Source of the DNA: Streptomyces sp. T12
GTDB lineage: Bacteria; Actinomycetota; Actinomycetes; Streptomycetales; Streptomycetaceae
Assembly (NCBI RefSeq): GCF_028736035.1
Contig: NZ_CP117866.1
Span: 10,519,001 to 10,583,000, forward strand
Direction of reading: 5' to 3'
Length of the DNA stretch: 64,000 nucleotides
Part shown: piece by piece, positions 24,774 through 33,288 of the stretch
How the letters are laid out: every line of letters begins with the position of its first letter
How positions within the stretch are numbered: the first letter of the stretch is position 1
Translations under genes and position numbers: made by a program
The notes under the pieces: model-generated
Database searches by the model: none
Seen by the model: the letters and a program-made list of their open reading frames with translations, nothing else
What the model was told of the DNA's origin: nothing

Positions 24774-26342
24774 ATGTTCCATCCCAGACGCACCCTCCGA
24801 GTCCTGCTGCTGCCGCTCGCAGCCGGACTCGCCCTCACCGCCCTGCCCGCGCAGACCGCTGCGGCGGCCAGCACGCTCACCAACGGCGGCTTCGAGTCCG
24901 ACGGCACCGGCACGGCGACCCCGGCCGGCTGGTCCACCTACTCGGCGGCCGGCCAGAACTCCGCCTCCTTCACCGAGTCCGGCGGCCACGGCGGGAGTTA
25001 CCGTCTGACCCACTACGCGTCCTCCGCCTACAAGGTGGAGACGTACCAGTACCTGTCCGGGCTGACCAACGGGAACTACAAGCTCACCGCGTGGGTCCGC
25101 TCCGGCGGTGGCCAGAACTCGGCGTACATAGCGCTGAAGAGCTGCGGCGGCACGGAGCAGCGCACCGACCTGCCGGTCTCGGCGAGCGGGTGGATCCGTG
25201 TCGTCGTGCCGGTCAATGTGACCAACAACCAGTGCACCATCAGCATCAACAGTGACGCGAACGCGGGCAACTGGATCAATGTCGACGACCTGACCTTCGC
25301 GTCCGGCACGGGCGGCACGTCGATCCATGGTGCCGACATCTCCTCCCTCGCCAAGAGCGAGGCCAAGGGCGGCGTCTACAAGTCCAGTTCCGGCACCACC
25401 GGCGACGCGGTCACCATTCTGAAGAACGCCGGCATGAACTACGCGCGCCTGAAGGTCTGGGTCAACCCGGCCGACGGCTACAACAACAAGACGCGCGTGC
25501 TCGCCATGGCCAAGCGCATCAAGGCGGCCGGCATGAAGCTGCTGGTCGACTTCCACTACTCGGACACCTGGGCCGACCCGGGCGCCCAGAGCAAGCCGTC
25601 CGCCTGGGCGGGCCACTCGTACAGTCAACTCAAGACCGACGTGTACAACCACACGTACGACGTGTTGAACGCATTGAAGGCTCAAGGCACCACGGCCGAC
25701 ATGGTCCAGGTGGGCAATGAGATCAACGGTGGCATGCTGTGGAACGAGGGCTCCACGAGCAACTGGTCGCAGCTCGCTGGTCTGCTCAACTCGGGCTACG
25801 ACGCGGTCAAGGCGGTCAACTCGTCCACCACGGTCGCCCTGCACCTCGCCAAGGGCGGTGACCTGTCCGGCACCCGCTGGTGGTTCGACAGCGCGGTGTC
25901 CAACGGCGTGAAGTTCGATGCGATCGGCCTGTCCTACTACGGCTACTGGCACGGCTCGCTCTATGACTTCCAGACGACCCTGGACGATGCGGCCTCCCGT
26001 TACGGCAAGCCGGTCTTCGTCGCCGAGACGGCGTACCCGTTCCGTCTGGACAGCGAGGACTCGCACGAGGAGATCATCAACACCACCGGCGAGCTGGTCT
26101 CCGGCTACCCGGCGAACACGGCCGGGCAGCGCCGCTGGATGAACGACGTGGCCAGCATCGTGGAGGCCGTCCCGAACGGCCGTGGCCTCGGCGTCTTCTA
26201 CTGGGAGGCGACCTGGACCGCCGTCTCCGGCAACGGCTGGGACCCGACCGACGCCTCCTCCGGCAACGGCTGGGAGAACCAGGCCCTGTTCGGCTACGAC
26301 GACAAGGCGCTCTCGTCGATGGCATGGTTCAGCCACCGTTGA
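24774..26342 (+). CDS. Secreted GH53 arabinogalactan endo-beta-1,4-galactanase with N-terminal carbohydrate-binding domain
   Basis: A 522-residue exoenzyme. The signal peptide covers residues 1-32 (MFHPRRTLRV then a leucine-rich core, cleavage near TAAAAS). Residues ~33-180 form a jelly-roll-like carbohydrate-binding domain (LTNGGFESDG...INVDDLTFASG). The rest is a GH53 barrel starting GADISSLAKSEAKGGVY, with acid/base Glu316 (QVGNEINGG) and nucleophile Glu418 (FVAETAYPF). It cleaves beta-1,4-galactan side chains of pectin to oligosaccharides, which the neighbouring transporter would import. The ATG at 24774 is preferred to an upstream in-frame ATG because it starts the signal peptide. Confidence 0.9.
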   Translation: MFHPRRTLRVLLLPLAAGLALTALPAQTAAAASTLTNGGFESDGTGTATPAGWSTYSAAGQNSASFTESGGHGGSYRLTHYASSAYKVETYQYLSGLTNGNYKLTAWVRSGGGQNSAYIALKSCGGTEQRTDLPVSASGWIRVVVPVNVTNNQCTISINSDANAGNWINVDDLTFASGTGGTSIHGADISSLAKSEAKGGVYKSSSGTTGDAVTILKNAGMNYARLKVWVNPADGYNNKTRVLAMAKRIKAAGMKLLVDFHYSDTWADPGAQSKPSAWAGHSYSQLKTDVYNHTYDVLNALKAQGTTADMVQVGNEINGGMLWNEGSTSNWSQLAGLLNSGYDAVKAVNSSTTVALHLAKGGDLSGTRWWFDSAVSNGVKFDAIGLSYYGYWHGSLYDFQTTLDDAASRYGKPVFVAETAYPFRLDSEDSHEEIINTTGELVSGYPANTAGQRRWMNDVASIVEAVPNGRGLGVFYWEATWTAVSGNGWDPTDASSGNGWENQALFGYDDKALSSMAWFSHR

Positions 26343-26373
26343 GCCCGTCGAGTCCGTCGAGTCGGTGAACAAG

Positions 26374-26403
26374 GGGCCCGGCCGCGCCCATGCGGCCGGG
26401 CCC
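26374..26403 (+). terminator. Hairpin terminator after the GH53 gene
   Basis: GGGCCCGGCCGC (26374-26385) and GCGGCCGGGCCC (26392-26403) form a perfect 12-bp stem with a six-base loop, 31 bases after the stop codon. Confidence 0.8.
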
Positions 26404-26544
26404 TCGGCGCGTCCGGGCCGAACGGCCCTGTGTCGTATGGCCGTTCGGTACCGGCCAAGGGGTGAAGAGTGACGGACACGGCCGCTGCGACTGCGGGACA
26501 GTGGGAAGAAGCGTGATGACGCGGCCCGACGGAAGGGGGACGAG

Positions 26545-26832
26545 ATGCTGCGGACTTCCGTGAGCGCAAGGCGCCTGGACATCCTGGAATGGCTGAAGGA
26601 TCCGGCCACGCACTTCCCGGAGCAGGGGGAGGCCGACCCGGTCGAGGACGGCGTCACCGCGGACGCCGTGGCCGCGAAGTTCGGCGTGCCGCGCCCGGTC
26701 GCCGAGACCCACCTCGGCCTGCTCGTGGGCATCGGCCTGCTGCGCACGAAACGGATCCGCCGGCGCCTGTACTACCGGCGCGACGAGATGCGGATCGCGG
26801 AGGTCGCGCGGATGTTTGAGAAGGGCTGGTAG
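26545..26832 (+). CDS. Small ArsR-type winged-helix regulator
   Basis: A 95-residue protein with an ArsR-like layout: SARRLDILEWLKDP (helix 1), VTADAVAAKFGVPRPVAETHLGLLVGIGLL (HTH) and TKRIRRRLYYRRDEM (wing). No cysteine metal-binding motif is present, so metal sensing is unlikely. The insert DPATHFPEQGEADPVEDG between helix 1 and the HTH is typical of a Streptomyces subgroup. Start chosen at ATG 26545 behind GGGGGACGAG. Target unknown; it stands alone between the galactan locus and the SRPBCC gene. Confidence 0.78.
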   Translation: MLRTSVSARRLDILEWLKDPATHFPEQGEADPVEDGVTADAVAAKFGVPRPVAETHLGLLVGIGLLRTKRIRRRLYYRRDEMRIAEVARMFEKGW

Positions 26833-26861
26833 ACGCAGCACAGCGGCTGGACGCCCCACCC

Positions 26862-26933
26862 CTAGCCCGTCCCGCGTCCCTAGCCCGTCCCGCGTCCCTA
26901 GCCCGTCCCGCGTCCCTAGTCCGTCCCACGTCC
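26862..26933. repeat. 18-bp tandem repeat, four copies, at the 3' end of the SRPBCC gene
   Basis: Unit CTAGCCCGTCCCGCGTCC occurs at 26862-26879, 26880-26897 and 26898-26915 identically, and with two changes at 26916-26933. On the minus strand each unit ends in TAG, and the last copy supplies the stop codon of the SRPBCC gene, while the other three lie downstream as duplicated stop regions. Confidence 0.9.
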
Positions 26934-27386
26934 CGATCCCGCACCGAGCTCCTGATGCTCGCGCACCGCGATCCGGGCCAGCTTCGTCAGCATCATGCCG
27001 TTGCGGATCGCGACGACATAGTCGACGGGGAGCCCGTGCATCCGGATGCCGGGACCCCGCAGGGGGTGCCAGTCGAGGACGAAGAGCGTGTGCTCGCCCC
27101 AGGGGATCAGCCTCATGGCGATACGGGCCGCTCCGAAGGGATCTGCCTTCGCCTCCAGTTCCAGCCGGTGCTCGGGCTCGCAGACGCGGACGACACAGGT
27201 GTCCTCCAGGGCCAGCCGGCCGACACCGACTCGGACTTGCAGACGGGCGCCCACGTCCGGCCAGTGCGGGTCCGCGGCGAGCACCTCCTGGGTGCCCGTG
27301 ACCCACTCCCCGTAGCGATGGCCGTCGCAGAGCAGGCTCCAGACCTCTGAAGGCGAGCTCAGGATCAGGCGGCGACTCCGGGCCAC
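26916..27386 (-). CDS. SRPBCC (START-like) superfamily protein
   Basis: About 156 residues starting MARSRRLILSSPSEVWSLLCDG with GRRYGEWVTGT-like spacing (HRYGEWVTGTQEVL), the usual opening of polyketide-cyclase/SRPBCC proteins that form a hydrophobic ligand cavity. Later HTLFVLDWHPLRGPG and MMLTKLARIA (long C-terminal helix) agree. The GTG at 27386 is chosen because AAGGAG lies about ten bases upstream; a GTG at 27395 is too close to it and 27458 has no such site. The C-terminus ends within the 18-bp tandem repeat. Ligand unknown. Confidence 0.72.
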   Translation of the reverse strand: MARSRRLILSSPSEVWSLLCDGHRYGEWVTGTQEVLAADPHWPDVGARLQVRVGVGRLALEDTCVVRVCEPEHRLELEAKADPFGAARIAMRLIPWGEHTLFVLDWHPLRGPGIRMHGLPVDYVVAIRNGMMLTKLARIAVREHQELGAGSGRGTD

Positions 27387-27550
27387 GCCGACCACACTCC
27401 TTCTCCTCAGCTGCGCACCCTGCTCTTCGACAGTAGCCGCGCGGCGCACCTCCAGCACGCGCGGCGGTGTCGCGCGGGGCGCATCCCGAAGTGCCTCCTA
27501 CGGGCGCCCGGAGTTACCCTGTTGACCGGCCGCGACCACCCTCGCGGCGC

Positions 27551-27608
27551 GGCGGTGGGGCCCGCCGTACCCGAACCGCGGCAGTGATGGCGCCAACGGT
27601 CCCTACTT
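27551..27608 (+). promoter_or_regulatory. Candidate fluoride (crcB-motif) riboswitch, variant
   Basis: Upstream of crcB the RNA could form GGC(27551-27553)/GCC(27564-27566) around GGTGGGGCCC, and GGGGCC (27557-27562) can pair with GGTCCC (27598-27603), followed directly by CTACTT. This reproduces the pseudoknot layout and the 3' CCUACU of the fluoride riboswitch, with GAACCGC in the linker as expected. The conserved GAU and UGAUG positions are not where the standard consensus puts them (GGU and CAACG here, with TGATGG nearer the linker), so it is either a divergent member or a false match. Confidence 0.45.
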
Positions 27609-27660
27609 GCAACGGCGTGGGCCGCATGCCCGGGCCCCGGCGGGTAGGAGACGTACGACC

Positions 27661-28122
27661 ATGACAGTCCCGGAAACCGAGAGCCTCCGCGCCCCCGCCC
27701 GCACCGCCCGGCAGCCCGCCTGGCGGACGCAGGCGCCGATCGTCGCGGTGGTCGCAGTCGGCGGAGCCGTCGGCGCCACGGCCCGGTACGCGGCCGCACT
27801 GTGGTGGCCGGCCGGCCCGGGCGGCTTCCCCTGGGCGACCTTCTGGACCAATGTCGTCGGCTGCGCCGTGATCGGCGTGTTCATGGTGGTCATCACCGAT
27901 GTGTGGGCCGCCCACCGCCTCGTCCGGCCCTTCTTCGGCACCGGGGTGCTCGGCGGCTTCACCACCTTCTCCACGTACGCCGTCGACATCCAGAAGCTGG
28001 TCGACAGCGGCCACCCCCGCACCGGACTTGCCTACCTCGCCGCCACCCTGATCGCGGCGCTCACGGCGGTCTGGCTCGCTGCGGCGGCGACCCGCCGCGT
28101 CCTGAAGTGGAGGCAGCCATGA
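27661..28122 (+). CDS. crcB: Fluoride channel subunit CrcB (first copy)
   Basis: A 153-residue, four-helix membrane protein of the CrcB/Fluc family. [30 protein letters not shown] and [14 protein letters not shown] are the conserved family segments, with the pore Asn in TNVVGC and the FTTFSTY track. Fluc channels export fluoride passively and work as dual-topology dimers or, in tandem-gene operons, heterodimers. The ATG follows AGGAG. It is the first gene of a crcB-DUF190-crcB operon with 4-base overlaps. A ~30-residue N-terminal extension before helix 1 distinguishes it from copy two. Confidence 0.9.
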   Translation: MTVPETESLRAPARTARQPAWRTQAPIVAVVAVGGAVGATARYAAALWWPAGPGGFPWATFWTNVVGCAVIGVFMVVITDVWAAHRLVRPFFGTGVLGGFTTFSTYAVDIQKLVDSGHPRTGLAYLAATLIAALTAVWLAAAATRRVLKWRQP

Positions 28123-28499
28123 CGAGGCTGACCGGCACAGCCCTGCGCGTGACCGTCTTCGTCGGTGAGCACGACACCTGGCACCACAGGCCCCTGTACT
28201 CGGAGATCGTCCACCGTGCCCACGCCGCCGGCCTCGCGGGCGCCAGTGTCTTCCGCGGCATCGAGGGCTTCGGCACGTCCTCCGTGATCCACACCTCGCG
28301 GCTGCTGTCCCTGAGCGAGGACCTGCCGGTCGCGATCGTGATCGTCGACACCGAGGAGCGCGTACGGGCCTTCCTGCCGCAGCTCGACGAACTGGTCACC
28401 GAGGGGCTCGTGACCCTCGACGAGTGTGAGGTCATCCGGTACGTCGGCCGCGACGACACTCCACGCACATCGGACACGGAAGGTAAGAAGTCGCCGTGA
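28119..28499 (+). CDS. DUF190 family protein
   Basis: A 126-residue protein with the DUF190 pattern: [42 protein letters not shown], then [24 protein letters not shown]. The fold is ferredoxin-like and resembles PII signalling proteins. DUF190 genes regularly sit between or beside crcB genes, so a role in regulating or assisting fluoride export is a fair inference, not established. It overlaps the CrcB gene on both sides (ATGA and GTGA). Confidence 0.87.
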   Translation: MTRLTGTALRVTVFVGEHDTWHHRPLYSEIVHRAHAAGLAGASVFRGIEGFGTSSVIHTSRLLSLSEDLPVAIVIVDTEERVRAFLPQLDELVTEGLVTLDECEVIRYVGRDDTPRTSDTEGKKSP

Positions 28500-28870
28500 A
28501 CTGGCTCCTCGTGATCGCAGGCGCCACGGTCGGCGCCCCCCTGCGCTACCTCACCGACCGCGCTGTGCAGTCCCGCCACGACTCGGTGTTCCCCTGGGGC
28601 ACCTTCGCGGTCAACGTCACCGGCTGCCTGATCCTGGGCCTGCTCACCGGCGCGGCGGCCGCGGGCGCCGCGAGCTCCCACGTCCAGCTGCTGCTCGGCA
28701 CCGGGCTGTGCGGGGCCCTGACCACGTACTCGACCTTCTCGTACGAGACGCTCCGGCTGACCGAGACGGGGGCGGGGCTCTACGCCGTCGTCAACGTCGT
28801 GGGCAGCGTGGCCGCCGGCCTCGGCGCGGCGTTCCTAGGGGTCGCGATCGCCGAGGCGGTGTGGTCGTAG
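28496..28870 (+). CDS. crcB: Fluoride channel subunit CrcB (second copy)
   Basis: A 124-residue, four-helix CrcB protein without N-terminal extension: [31 protein letters not shown] and [15 protein letters not shown]. It shares the family core but differs clearly from the first copy, in keeping with an obligate heterodimer of fixed opposite topology. It starts with GTG overlapping the DUF190 stop. Confidence 0.9.
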   Translation: MNWLLVIAGATVGAPLRYLTDRAVQSRHDSVFPWGTFAVNVTGCLILGLLTGAAAAGAASSHVQLLLGTGLCGALTTYSTFSYETLRLTETGAGLYAVVNVVGSVAAGLGAAFLGVAIAEAVWS

Positions 28871-28920
28871 GCGACCGGCCGAGGTCGTCGTATGCCACGG
28901 ATCCATACCCGCACCTGGTA

Positions 28921-28941
28921 GGACAGTGCGCGCCACTGTCC
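28921..28941 (+). terminator. Short hairpin between crcB and uppP
   Basis: GGACAGTG (28921-28928) and CACTGTCC (28934-28941) form a perfect 8-bp stem with a five-base loop. It could end the fluoride operon or be an operator for the next gene; no other signal separates the two. Confidence 0.5.
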
Positions 28942-28966
28942 CGCCGAACCCCCGGAACTGGATCCC

Positions 28967-29806
28967 ATGAGCGCCATCAGTGTCGGTCAGGCCTTCGTCC
29001 TCGGAGCCGTCGAGGGGGTGACCGAGTTTCTGCCCGTCTCCTCCACCGGCCATCTGAAGATCGCCGAGGGGCTCATGGGCATCCCCGTCGACGACGACGC
29101 GGTCGTCGGGTTCTCGGCCGTCATCCAGGTCGGTGCGATCGCCGCCGTGCTCGTGTACTTCTTCAAGGACATCGTGCGGATCGTCTCCGCGTGGGTGCGC
29201 GGGCTGCGGGACAAGGAGGAGCGGTACCACCACGACTACAAGTTCGCCTGGTGGGTGATCTACGCGACGATCCCGATCATCGTCGTGGGCCTGGCCGCCA
29301 AGCCGCTCATCAAGGGGCCGCTCGCCTCGCTGTGGGTCGTCGCGGGGTCGTTGATCGTCGGCAGCGGGGTGATGTGGGCGGCCGATCAGATGGGCCGGCA
29401 CAAGCGAGGGGAGGACGACACCTCCTTCAAGGACGCGATGCTCGTCGGCAGCTCCCAGATCCTCGCCCTGCTCTTCCCGGGCTTCTCGCGCTCCGGCGCC
29501 ACCATGTCCACCGCGCTGATGCTGGACCTGGACCGGGTCGCCGCCACCCGCCTGTCCTTCTTCCTCGGCATCCCGGCCCTGACCGGCGCCGGAATCTACG
29601 AGCTGAAGGACGCCCTCGGCACGACGGGCACGGGCGCGCTGCCGCTGGCTGTCGGCACCGCCGTCTCCTTCGTGGTCGCCTACGCCTCCATCGCCTGGCT
29701 GCTCAAGTTCGTCGCCAAGCACTCCTTCAACGCCTTCGTGGTCTACCGGATCGTCGTCGGGGTGCTGCTGTTCGGGCTGCTGGGCGCAGGCGTGATCAAC
29801 AGTTGA
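28967..29806 (+). CDS. uppP: Undecaprenyl-diphosphatase
   Basis: A 279-residue multi-spanning membrane enzyme of the BacA/UppP family. The catalytic motifs are visible: EGVTEFLPVSSTGH near residues 16-29 and PGFSRSGATMS in the second half. It removes a phosphate from undecaprenyl pyrophosphate, recycling the lipid carrier for wall synthesis, and can give bacitracin resistance when abundant. Length is standard. It is monocistronic, between hairpins at 28921 and 29827. ATG at 28967. Confidence 0.93.
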   Translation: MSAISVGQAFVLGAVEGVTEFLPVSSTGHLKIAEGLMGIPVDDDAVVGFSAVIQVGAIAAVLVYFFKDIVRIVSAWVRGLRDKEERYHHDYKFAWWVIYATIPIIVVGLAAKPLIKGPLASLWVVAGSLIVGSGVMWAADQMGRHKRGEDDTSFKDAMLVGSSQILALLFPGFSRSGATMSTALMLDLDRVAATRLSFFLGIPALTGAGIYELKDALGTTGTGALPLAVGTAVSFVVAYASIAWLLKFVAKHSFNAFVVYRIVVGVLLFGLLGAGVINS

Positions 29807-29826
29807 CCGGGTGCGGGCGGGGAATC

Positions 29827-29856
29827 GATGTGAAGTCTGTTTTCAGGCTTCACATC
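29827..29856 (+). terminator. Hairpin terminator after uppP
   Basis: GATGTGAAGTCTG (29827-29839) and CAGGCTTCACATC (29844-29856) form a 13-bp stem (one U-G pair in RNA) closed by a TTTT loop, 21 bases after the stop. The AT-rich composition is unlike other hairpins here, so an operator for the adjacent GntR-family gene cannot be excluded. Confidence 0.65.
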
Positions 29857-29918
29857 CGGTGAATCTTTCCTTTCGGTGCCCTTGACACCACCCTCGGCTC
29901 ACCCGGAGTATCTCTCCC

Positions 29919-30650
29919 GTGAACCTGTCAGACAGCCGGACAGCCAGTCAGCCTCCGCGGCGCGTCAGCGCCATGGAAGCGGTTCTGGCGCACCTCCGTA
30001 GTGCCATCGAGCGCGGCGAGTACGCCATCGGCGACAAGCTTCCCTCCGAGGCCGAGCTCTGCCGCACCCTGGAGATCAGCCGCCCCGTCCTGCGCGAGGC
30101 CCTCAGGGCCCTGCAGACCATGGGTCTGACCGTCTCCAAGACCGGCAAGGGCACCTTCGTCGTCGCCAACGCCGTCGAGGACCCCACCTTCGGCGACTAC
30201 GCGGCCAGCGATCTGCTGGAGGTGCGCCGGCATGTCGAGATCCCCGTCGCCGGGTACGCGGCCCTGCGCCGCACCCCGGAGAACCTCGACCACCTCGCTC
30301 ACCTGCTCGACCGTATGGAGCGGGAGACGGACACCACCGCGTGGGTCGCGATGGACACCCTCTTCCACCTGGCCGTGGCCGAGTCCGCCCAGAACCCGGT
30401 CTTCCGCCGGGTCATCGAGGAGATCCGCGACGCACTGGCGCGTCAGTCGGCCTTCCTCAACGAGCTGGGCGGCCGCCGCGAACAGTCCAACCGCGAGCAC
30501 CGGGCGATCGTCGAGGCGCTGATCGACGGTTCCGAACTCGACGCGACCGACGCCATGGCCCACCACCTGGACCGCGTCGAGACGACCCTCACCGACATCG
30601 TGCGCCCCGCGCGCACGGACAGCCCCACGGAAGGCGGACCCGAGGCGTGA
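29919..30650 (+). CDS. FadR-subfamily GntR transcriptional regulator
   Basis: A 243-residue protein: N-terminal GntR winged helix ([44 protein letters not shown] then SKTGKGTFV in shorter segments) and C-terminal FCD effector domain ([52 protein letters not shown]). The conserved His and Asp/Arg residues that bind a metal-organic acid in FCD domains are present. Its stop overlaps the permease start, so it probably senses an acidic amino acid or organic acid and controls the amino-acid operon that follows. GTG start at 29919 behind GGAG. Confidence 0.85.
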   Translation: MNLSDSRTASQPPRRVSAMEAVLAHLRSAIERGEYAIGDKLPSEAELCRTLEISRPVLREALRALQTMGLTVSKTGKGTFVVANAVEDPTFGDYAASDLLEVRRHVEIPVAGYAALRRTPENLDHLAHLLDRMERETDTTAWVAMDTLFHLAVAESAQNPVFRRVIEEIRDALARQSAFLNELGGRREQSNREHRAIVEALIDGSELDATDAMAHHLDRVETTLTDIVRPARTDSPTEGGPEA

Positions 30651-32086
30651 GCGAGCAGCACCTCAAAGAAGAGACGCGCCCATCGTCCGGACACGTCGAC
30701 GCCGGAGACGCCGGCTACAGCAAGTCGCTGAAGTCCCGGCACGTCAACATGATCGCCATCGGCGGAGCCATCGGCACCGGCCTGTTCCTCGGCGCCGGCG
30801 GGCGACTCGCCGACGCCGGCCCATCCCTGTTCATCGCCTACGCGGTCTGCGGAATCTTCGCCTTCCTCGTCGTGCGCGCCCTCGGCGAACTCGTCCTGTA
30901 CCGCCCGTCCTCCGGCGCCTTCGTGTCGTACGCCCGAGAGTTCATGGGGGAGAAGGGCGCCTACACCGCGGGCTGGATGTACTTCCTGAACTGGGCGACC
31001 ACCGGCATCGCCGACATCACCGCGGTGGCCACGTACACCCACTACTGGGGCATGTTCTCCGACATCCCGCAGTGGGTGATCGCGCTGATAGCCCTGGCGG
31101 TCGTCCTCACCGTGAACCTGATCTCGGTGAAGATCTTCGGCGAACTGGAGTTCTGGTTCGCGATCGTCAAGGTCGGCGCGCTCGTCGTCTTCATGTGCAT
31201 CGGCATCTTCCTGCTGGTCACCCAGCACCCCGTGGACGGCACCACCCCCGGCCCGTCCCTGATCACCGACCACGGCGGCGTCTTCCCCAACGGCCTGCTG
31301 CCCATGCTGCTGATCATCCAGGGCGTCGTCTTCGCCTACGCCTCCGTCGAGCTGGTCGGCGTCGCCGCCGGCGAGACCGAGAACCCCGAGAAGATCATGC
31401 CCAAGGCGATCAACTCGATCATGTGGCGCGTCGGCCTGTTCTACGTCGGCTCCGTCGTCCTTCTCTCGATGCTGCTGCCCTGGTCCTCGTACAAGGCGGG
31501 TGAGAGCCCCTTCGTCACCGTGCTGTCCAACATCGGCATCCCGGCTGCCGGCGGCGTCATGAACCTGGTCGTGATGACCGCGGCCATGTCCTCGCTCAAC
31601 TCCGGCCTGTACTCCACCGGCCGCATCCTGCGCTCCATGGCGATGGCCGGCTCCGCCCCCAAGTTCACCTCTGTGATGAGCCGCAGCCAGGTCCCGTACG
31701 GCGGCATCCTGCTCACCAGCGGTATCTGTGTCCTCGGCGTCGGCCTCAACTTCGTCGTCCCCGCCGACGCGTTCGAGATCGTGCTGAACTTCGCGGCCAT
31801 CGGCATCCTCGCCACGTGGGGCATGATCATGCTCTGTCACCTGCTCTTCTGGCAGAAGACCCAGAAGGGCGAGCTCACCCGCCCGAGCTACCGACTGCCG
31901 GGCTCCCCCTGGACCGAACTCGTGACGCTGGCCTTCCTCGCCTCCGTCCTGGTCCTCATGTACGCCGACGGAGGCGCCGGCCGCACCACCGTGCTGTGCC
32001 TGCCCCTGATCGTCGCGGCGCTGGTCGCGGGCTGGTACGGCATTCGCAGCCGTGTCGCGCGCACCGCAAGCAAGGCCGACGCGTGA
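30647..32086 (+). CDS. APC-family amino acid permease (asparagine/D-Ser/D-Ala type)
   Basis: A 479-residue protein with twelve predicted helices. The conserved N-terminal [21 protein letters not shown] and the [27 protein letters not shown] loop mark the AAT group of the APC superfamily (AnsP, CycA, proY-like). It imports amino acids by proton symport. The position directly before asparaginase makes L-asparagine the most likely substrate. GTG start overlaps the regulator stop. Confidence 0.85.
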   Translation: MSEQHLKEETRPSSGHVDAGDAGYSKSLKSRHVNMIAIGGAIGTGLFLGAGGRLADAGPSLFIAYAVCGIFAFLVVRALGELVLYRPSSGAFVSYAREFMGEKGAYTAGWMYFLNWATTGIADITAVATYTHYWGMFSDIPQWVIALIALAVVLTVNLISVKIFGELEFWFAIVKVGALVVFMCIGIFLLVTQHPVDGTTPGPSLITDHGGVFPNGLLPMLLIIQGVVFAYASVELVGVAAGETENPEKIMPKAINSIMWRVGLFYVGSVVLLSMLLPWSSYKAGESPFVTVLSNIGIPAAGGVMNLVVMTAAMSSLNSGLYSTGRILRSMAMAGSAPKFTSVMSRSQVPYGGILLTSGICVLGVGLNFVVPADAFEIVLNFAAIGILATWGMIMLCHLLFWQKTQKGELTRPSYRLPGSPWTELVTLAFLASVLVLMYADGGAGRTTVLCLPLIVAALVAGWYGIRSRVARTASKADA

Positions 32087-33153
32087 CACCCGTGTCGGTC
32101 GACGACCCCTCATCGACCCACCACCACCAGGCAGTGATGTACAGCAGTTCCATAGCGGACGCACCCCTTGTCCGCGAACCTCTCCACGCCCCCGTCGCCC
32201 ACCTCATACGCGGCGGAATGACCGAAGGCATCCACTACGGCTCCGTCGTCGTCCTCGGCGCCGACGGCGAGGTCCAGTTCCAGCTCGGTGACATCGAGGC
32301 CGCCTTCTACCCGCGCTCCGCGCTCAAGCCCGTCCAGGCCGTCGCCATGGTGCGGGCCGGGCTCCCGCTCGACGGCGAGCTGCTCTCGCTCACCGCGGCC
32401 AGCCACTCCGGCGAGGAACGCCACCTCGCCGGAACCCGGCGCATCCTCGAACTCGCCGCGCTCACCGAGGACCACCTGCGCAACGTCCCGGACATGCCGT
32501 ACGACCCGGTCGTGCGGGACGCCTGGGTGCGGGAGGGCCGCCTGCCCTCCCGGCTCGCCCAGAACTGCTCCGGCAAGCACGCGGCCATGCTGTACGCCTG
32601 TCGGCTCAATGGCTGGTCACTGGAGGACTACCTCGACCCCGGGCACCCCATTCAGCAGGCGATCGCCGAGATCGTCGAGGACCTCACGGGGCAGCGGATC
32701 GCTCGCACTACCGTCGACGGGTGTGGGGCGCCGTTGTTCTCCGTTTCGCTGCACGGCCTTGCCCGGGCCGCCGCCCGGATCACCACGGCGGCCTCCGGCA
32801 CTCCCGAGGCGCGTGTTGCTGACGCCATGCGCGAGCACGCCGAGATGGCCTCCGGCACGGGCCGGGACGTTGCCGCGTTGATGCGGGCCGTGCCGGGGCT
32901 GCTGGCCAAGGACGGGTTCGAGGGCGTGCAGGTTGCTGCCCTGCCGGATGGGCGGGCCGTTGCCGTCAAGATCGCGGACGGGGCGAATCGGGCGCGGGTG
33001 CCGGTTGCTGCTGCGGCGCTTGCTCGGGCCGGGGTCGATCAGGATCTGCTCACCGAGTTCCAGGGCGAGGCGCTTCTTGGAGGCGGTCAGGCGGTCGGGT
33101 GTGTGCGGCCCGTTCGTTCGCTGGAGCCGGTTGTTGTTTCGGCTTGCGCCTAG
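32083..33153 (+). CDS. L-asparaginase II family protein
   Basis: About 338-356 residues of the asparaginase_II family (the Rhizobium etli-type, unrelated to EcAII). Signature segments: [54 protein letters not shown] and [14 protein letters not shown]. The SxxK-like and CSGKH parts match the catalytic region. It hydrolyses asparagine to aspartate and ammonia. GTG 32083 overlaps the permease stop and is used here; ATG 32137 ([10 protein letters not shown]) is an equally likely start. The last ~450 bases use more T-ending codons than neighbouring genes, which may reflect a different origin of that part. Confidence 0.83.
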   Translation: MTPVSVDDPSSTHHHQAVMYSSSIADAPLVREPLHAPVAHLIRGGMTEGIHYGSVVVLGADGEVQFQLGDIEAAFYPRSALKPVQAVAMVRAGLPLDGELLSLTAASHSGEERHLAGTRRILELAALTEDHLRNVPDMPYDPVVRDAWVREGRLPSRLAQNCSGKHAAMLYACRLNGWSLEDYLDPGHPIQQAIAEIVEDLTGQRIARTTVDGCGAPLFSVSLHGLARAAARITTAASGTPEARVADAMREHAEMASGTGRDVAALMRAVPGLLAKDGFEGVQVAALPDGRAVAVKIADGANRARVPVAAAALARAGVDQDLLTEFQGEALLGGGQAVGCVRPVRSLEPVVVSACA

Positions 33154-33181
33154 TGATCCGGGCGGACATGACTGCAGGCCG

Positions 33182-33250
33182 TGTGTGGCTGGTCGCGCCC
33201 ACGCGGCGGTAGCCGCACATCGATATCGCCCCGCGCCCCTTTCAGGGCGC
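33182..33250 (+). repeat. Streptomyces-type intergenic palindromic element
   Basis: The stretch GGCTGGTCGCGCCCACGCGG followed by GCGGC-ggta-GCCGC (33203-33216) and GCGCCC-ctttca-GGGCGC (33233-33250) resembles, from memory, a short intergenic element scattered through many Streptomyces genomes. It has two hairpins and lies between asparaginase and aspartase, where it may also act as a terminator. Confidence 0.5.
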
Positions 33251-33288
33251 TGTCACCTCCGTATCTCAGAAAGAGAACCCTCACCCTC

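Noticed and set aside
23514..26747. Very long open frame (over 1000 codons) on the minus strand opposite GH42 and GH53
   Set aside because: Its composition (Gly, Arg, Val, Asp repeats without domains) is that of an antisense shadow in GC-rich DNA; GH42 and GH53 on the plus strand have intact catalytic motifs.
26862..26933. CRISPR-like array
   Set aside because: The repeats are directly adjacent without spacers; it is a simple tandem repeat.
26329..27306. Minus-strand frame with a GTRDGLGTRDGLG repeat that looks like a repetitive protein
   Set aside because: The repeat comes from the 18-bp tandem DNA repeat read in another frame; the SRPBCC gene and downstream terminator explain the region.
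28119..28499. PII (GlnB) nitrogen regulator
   Set aside because: DUF190 sequence pattern and crcB context; no T-loop tyrosine or amtB neighbour.
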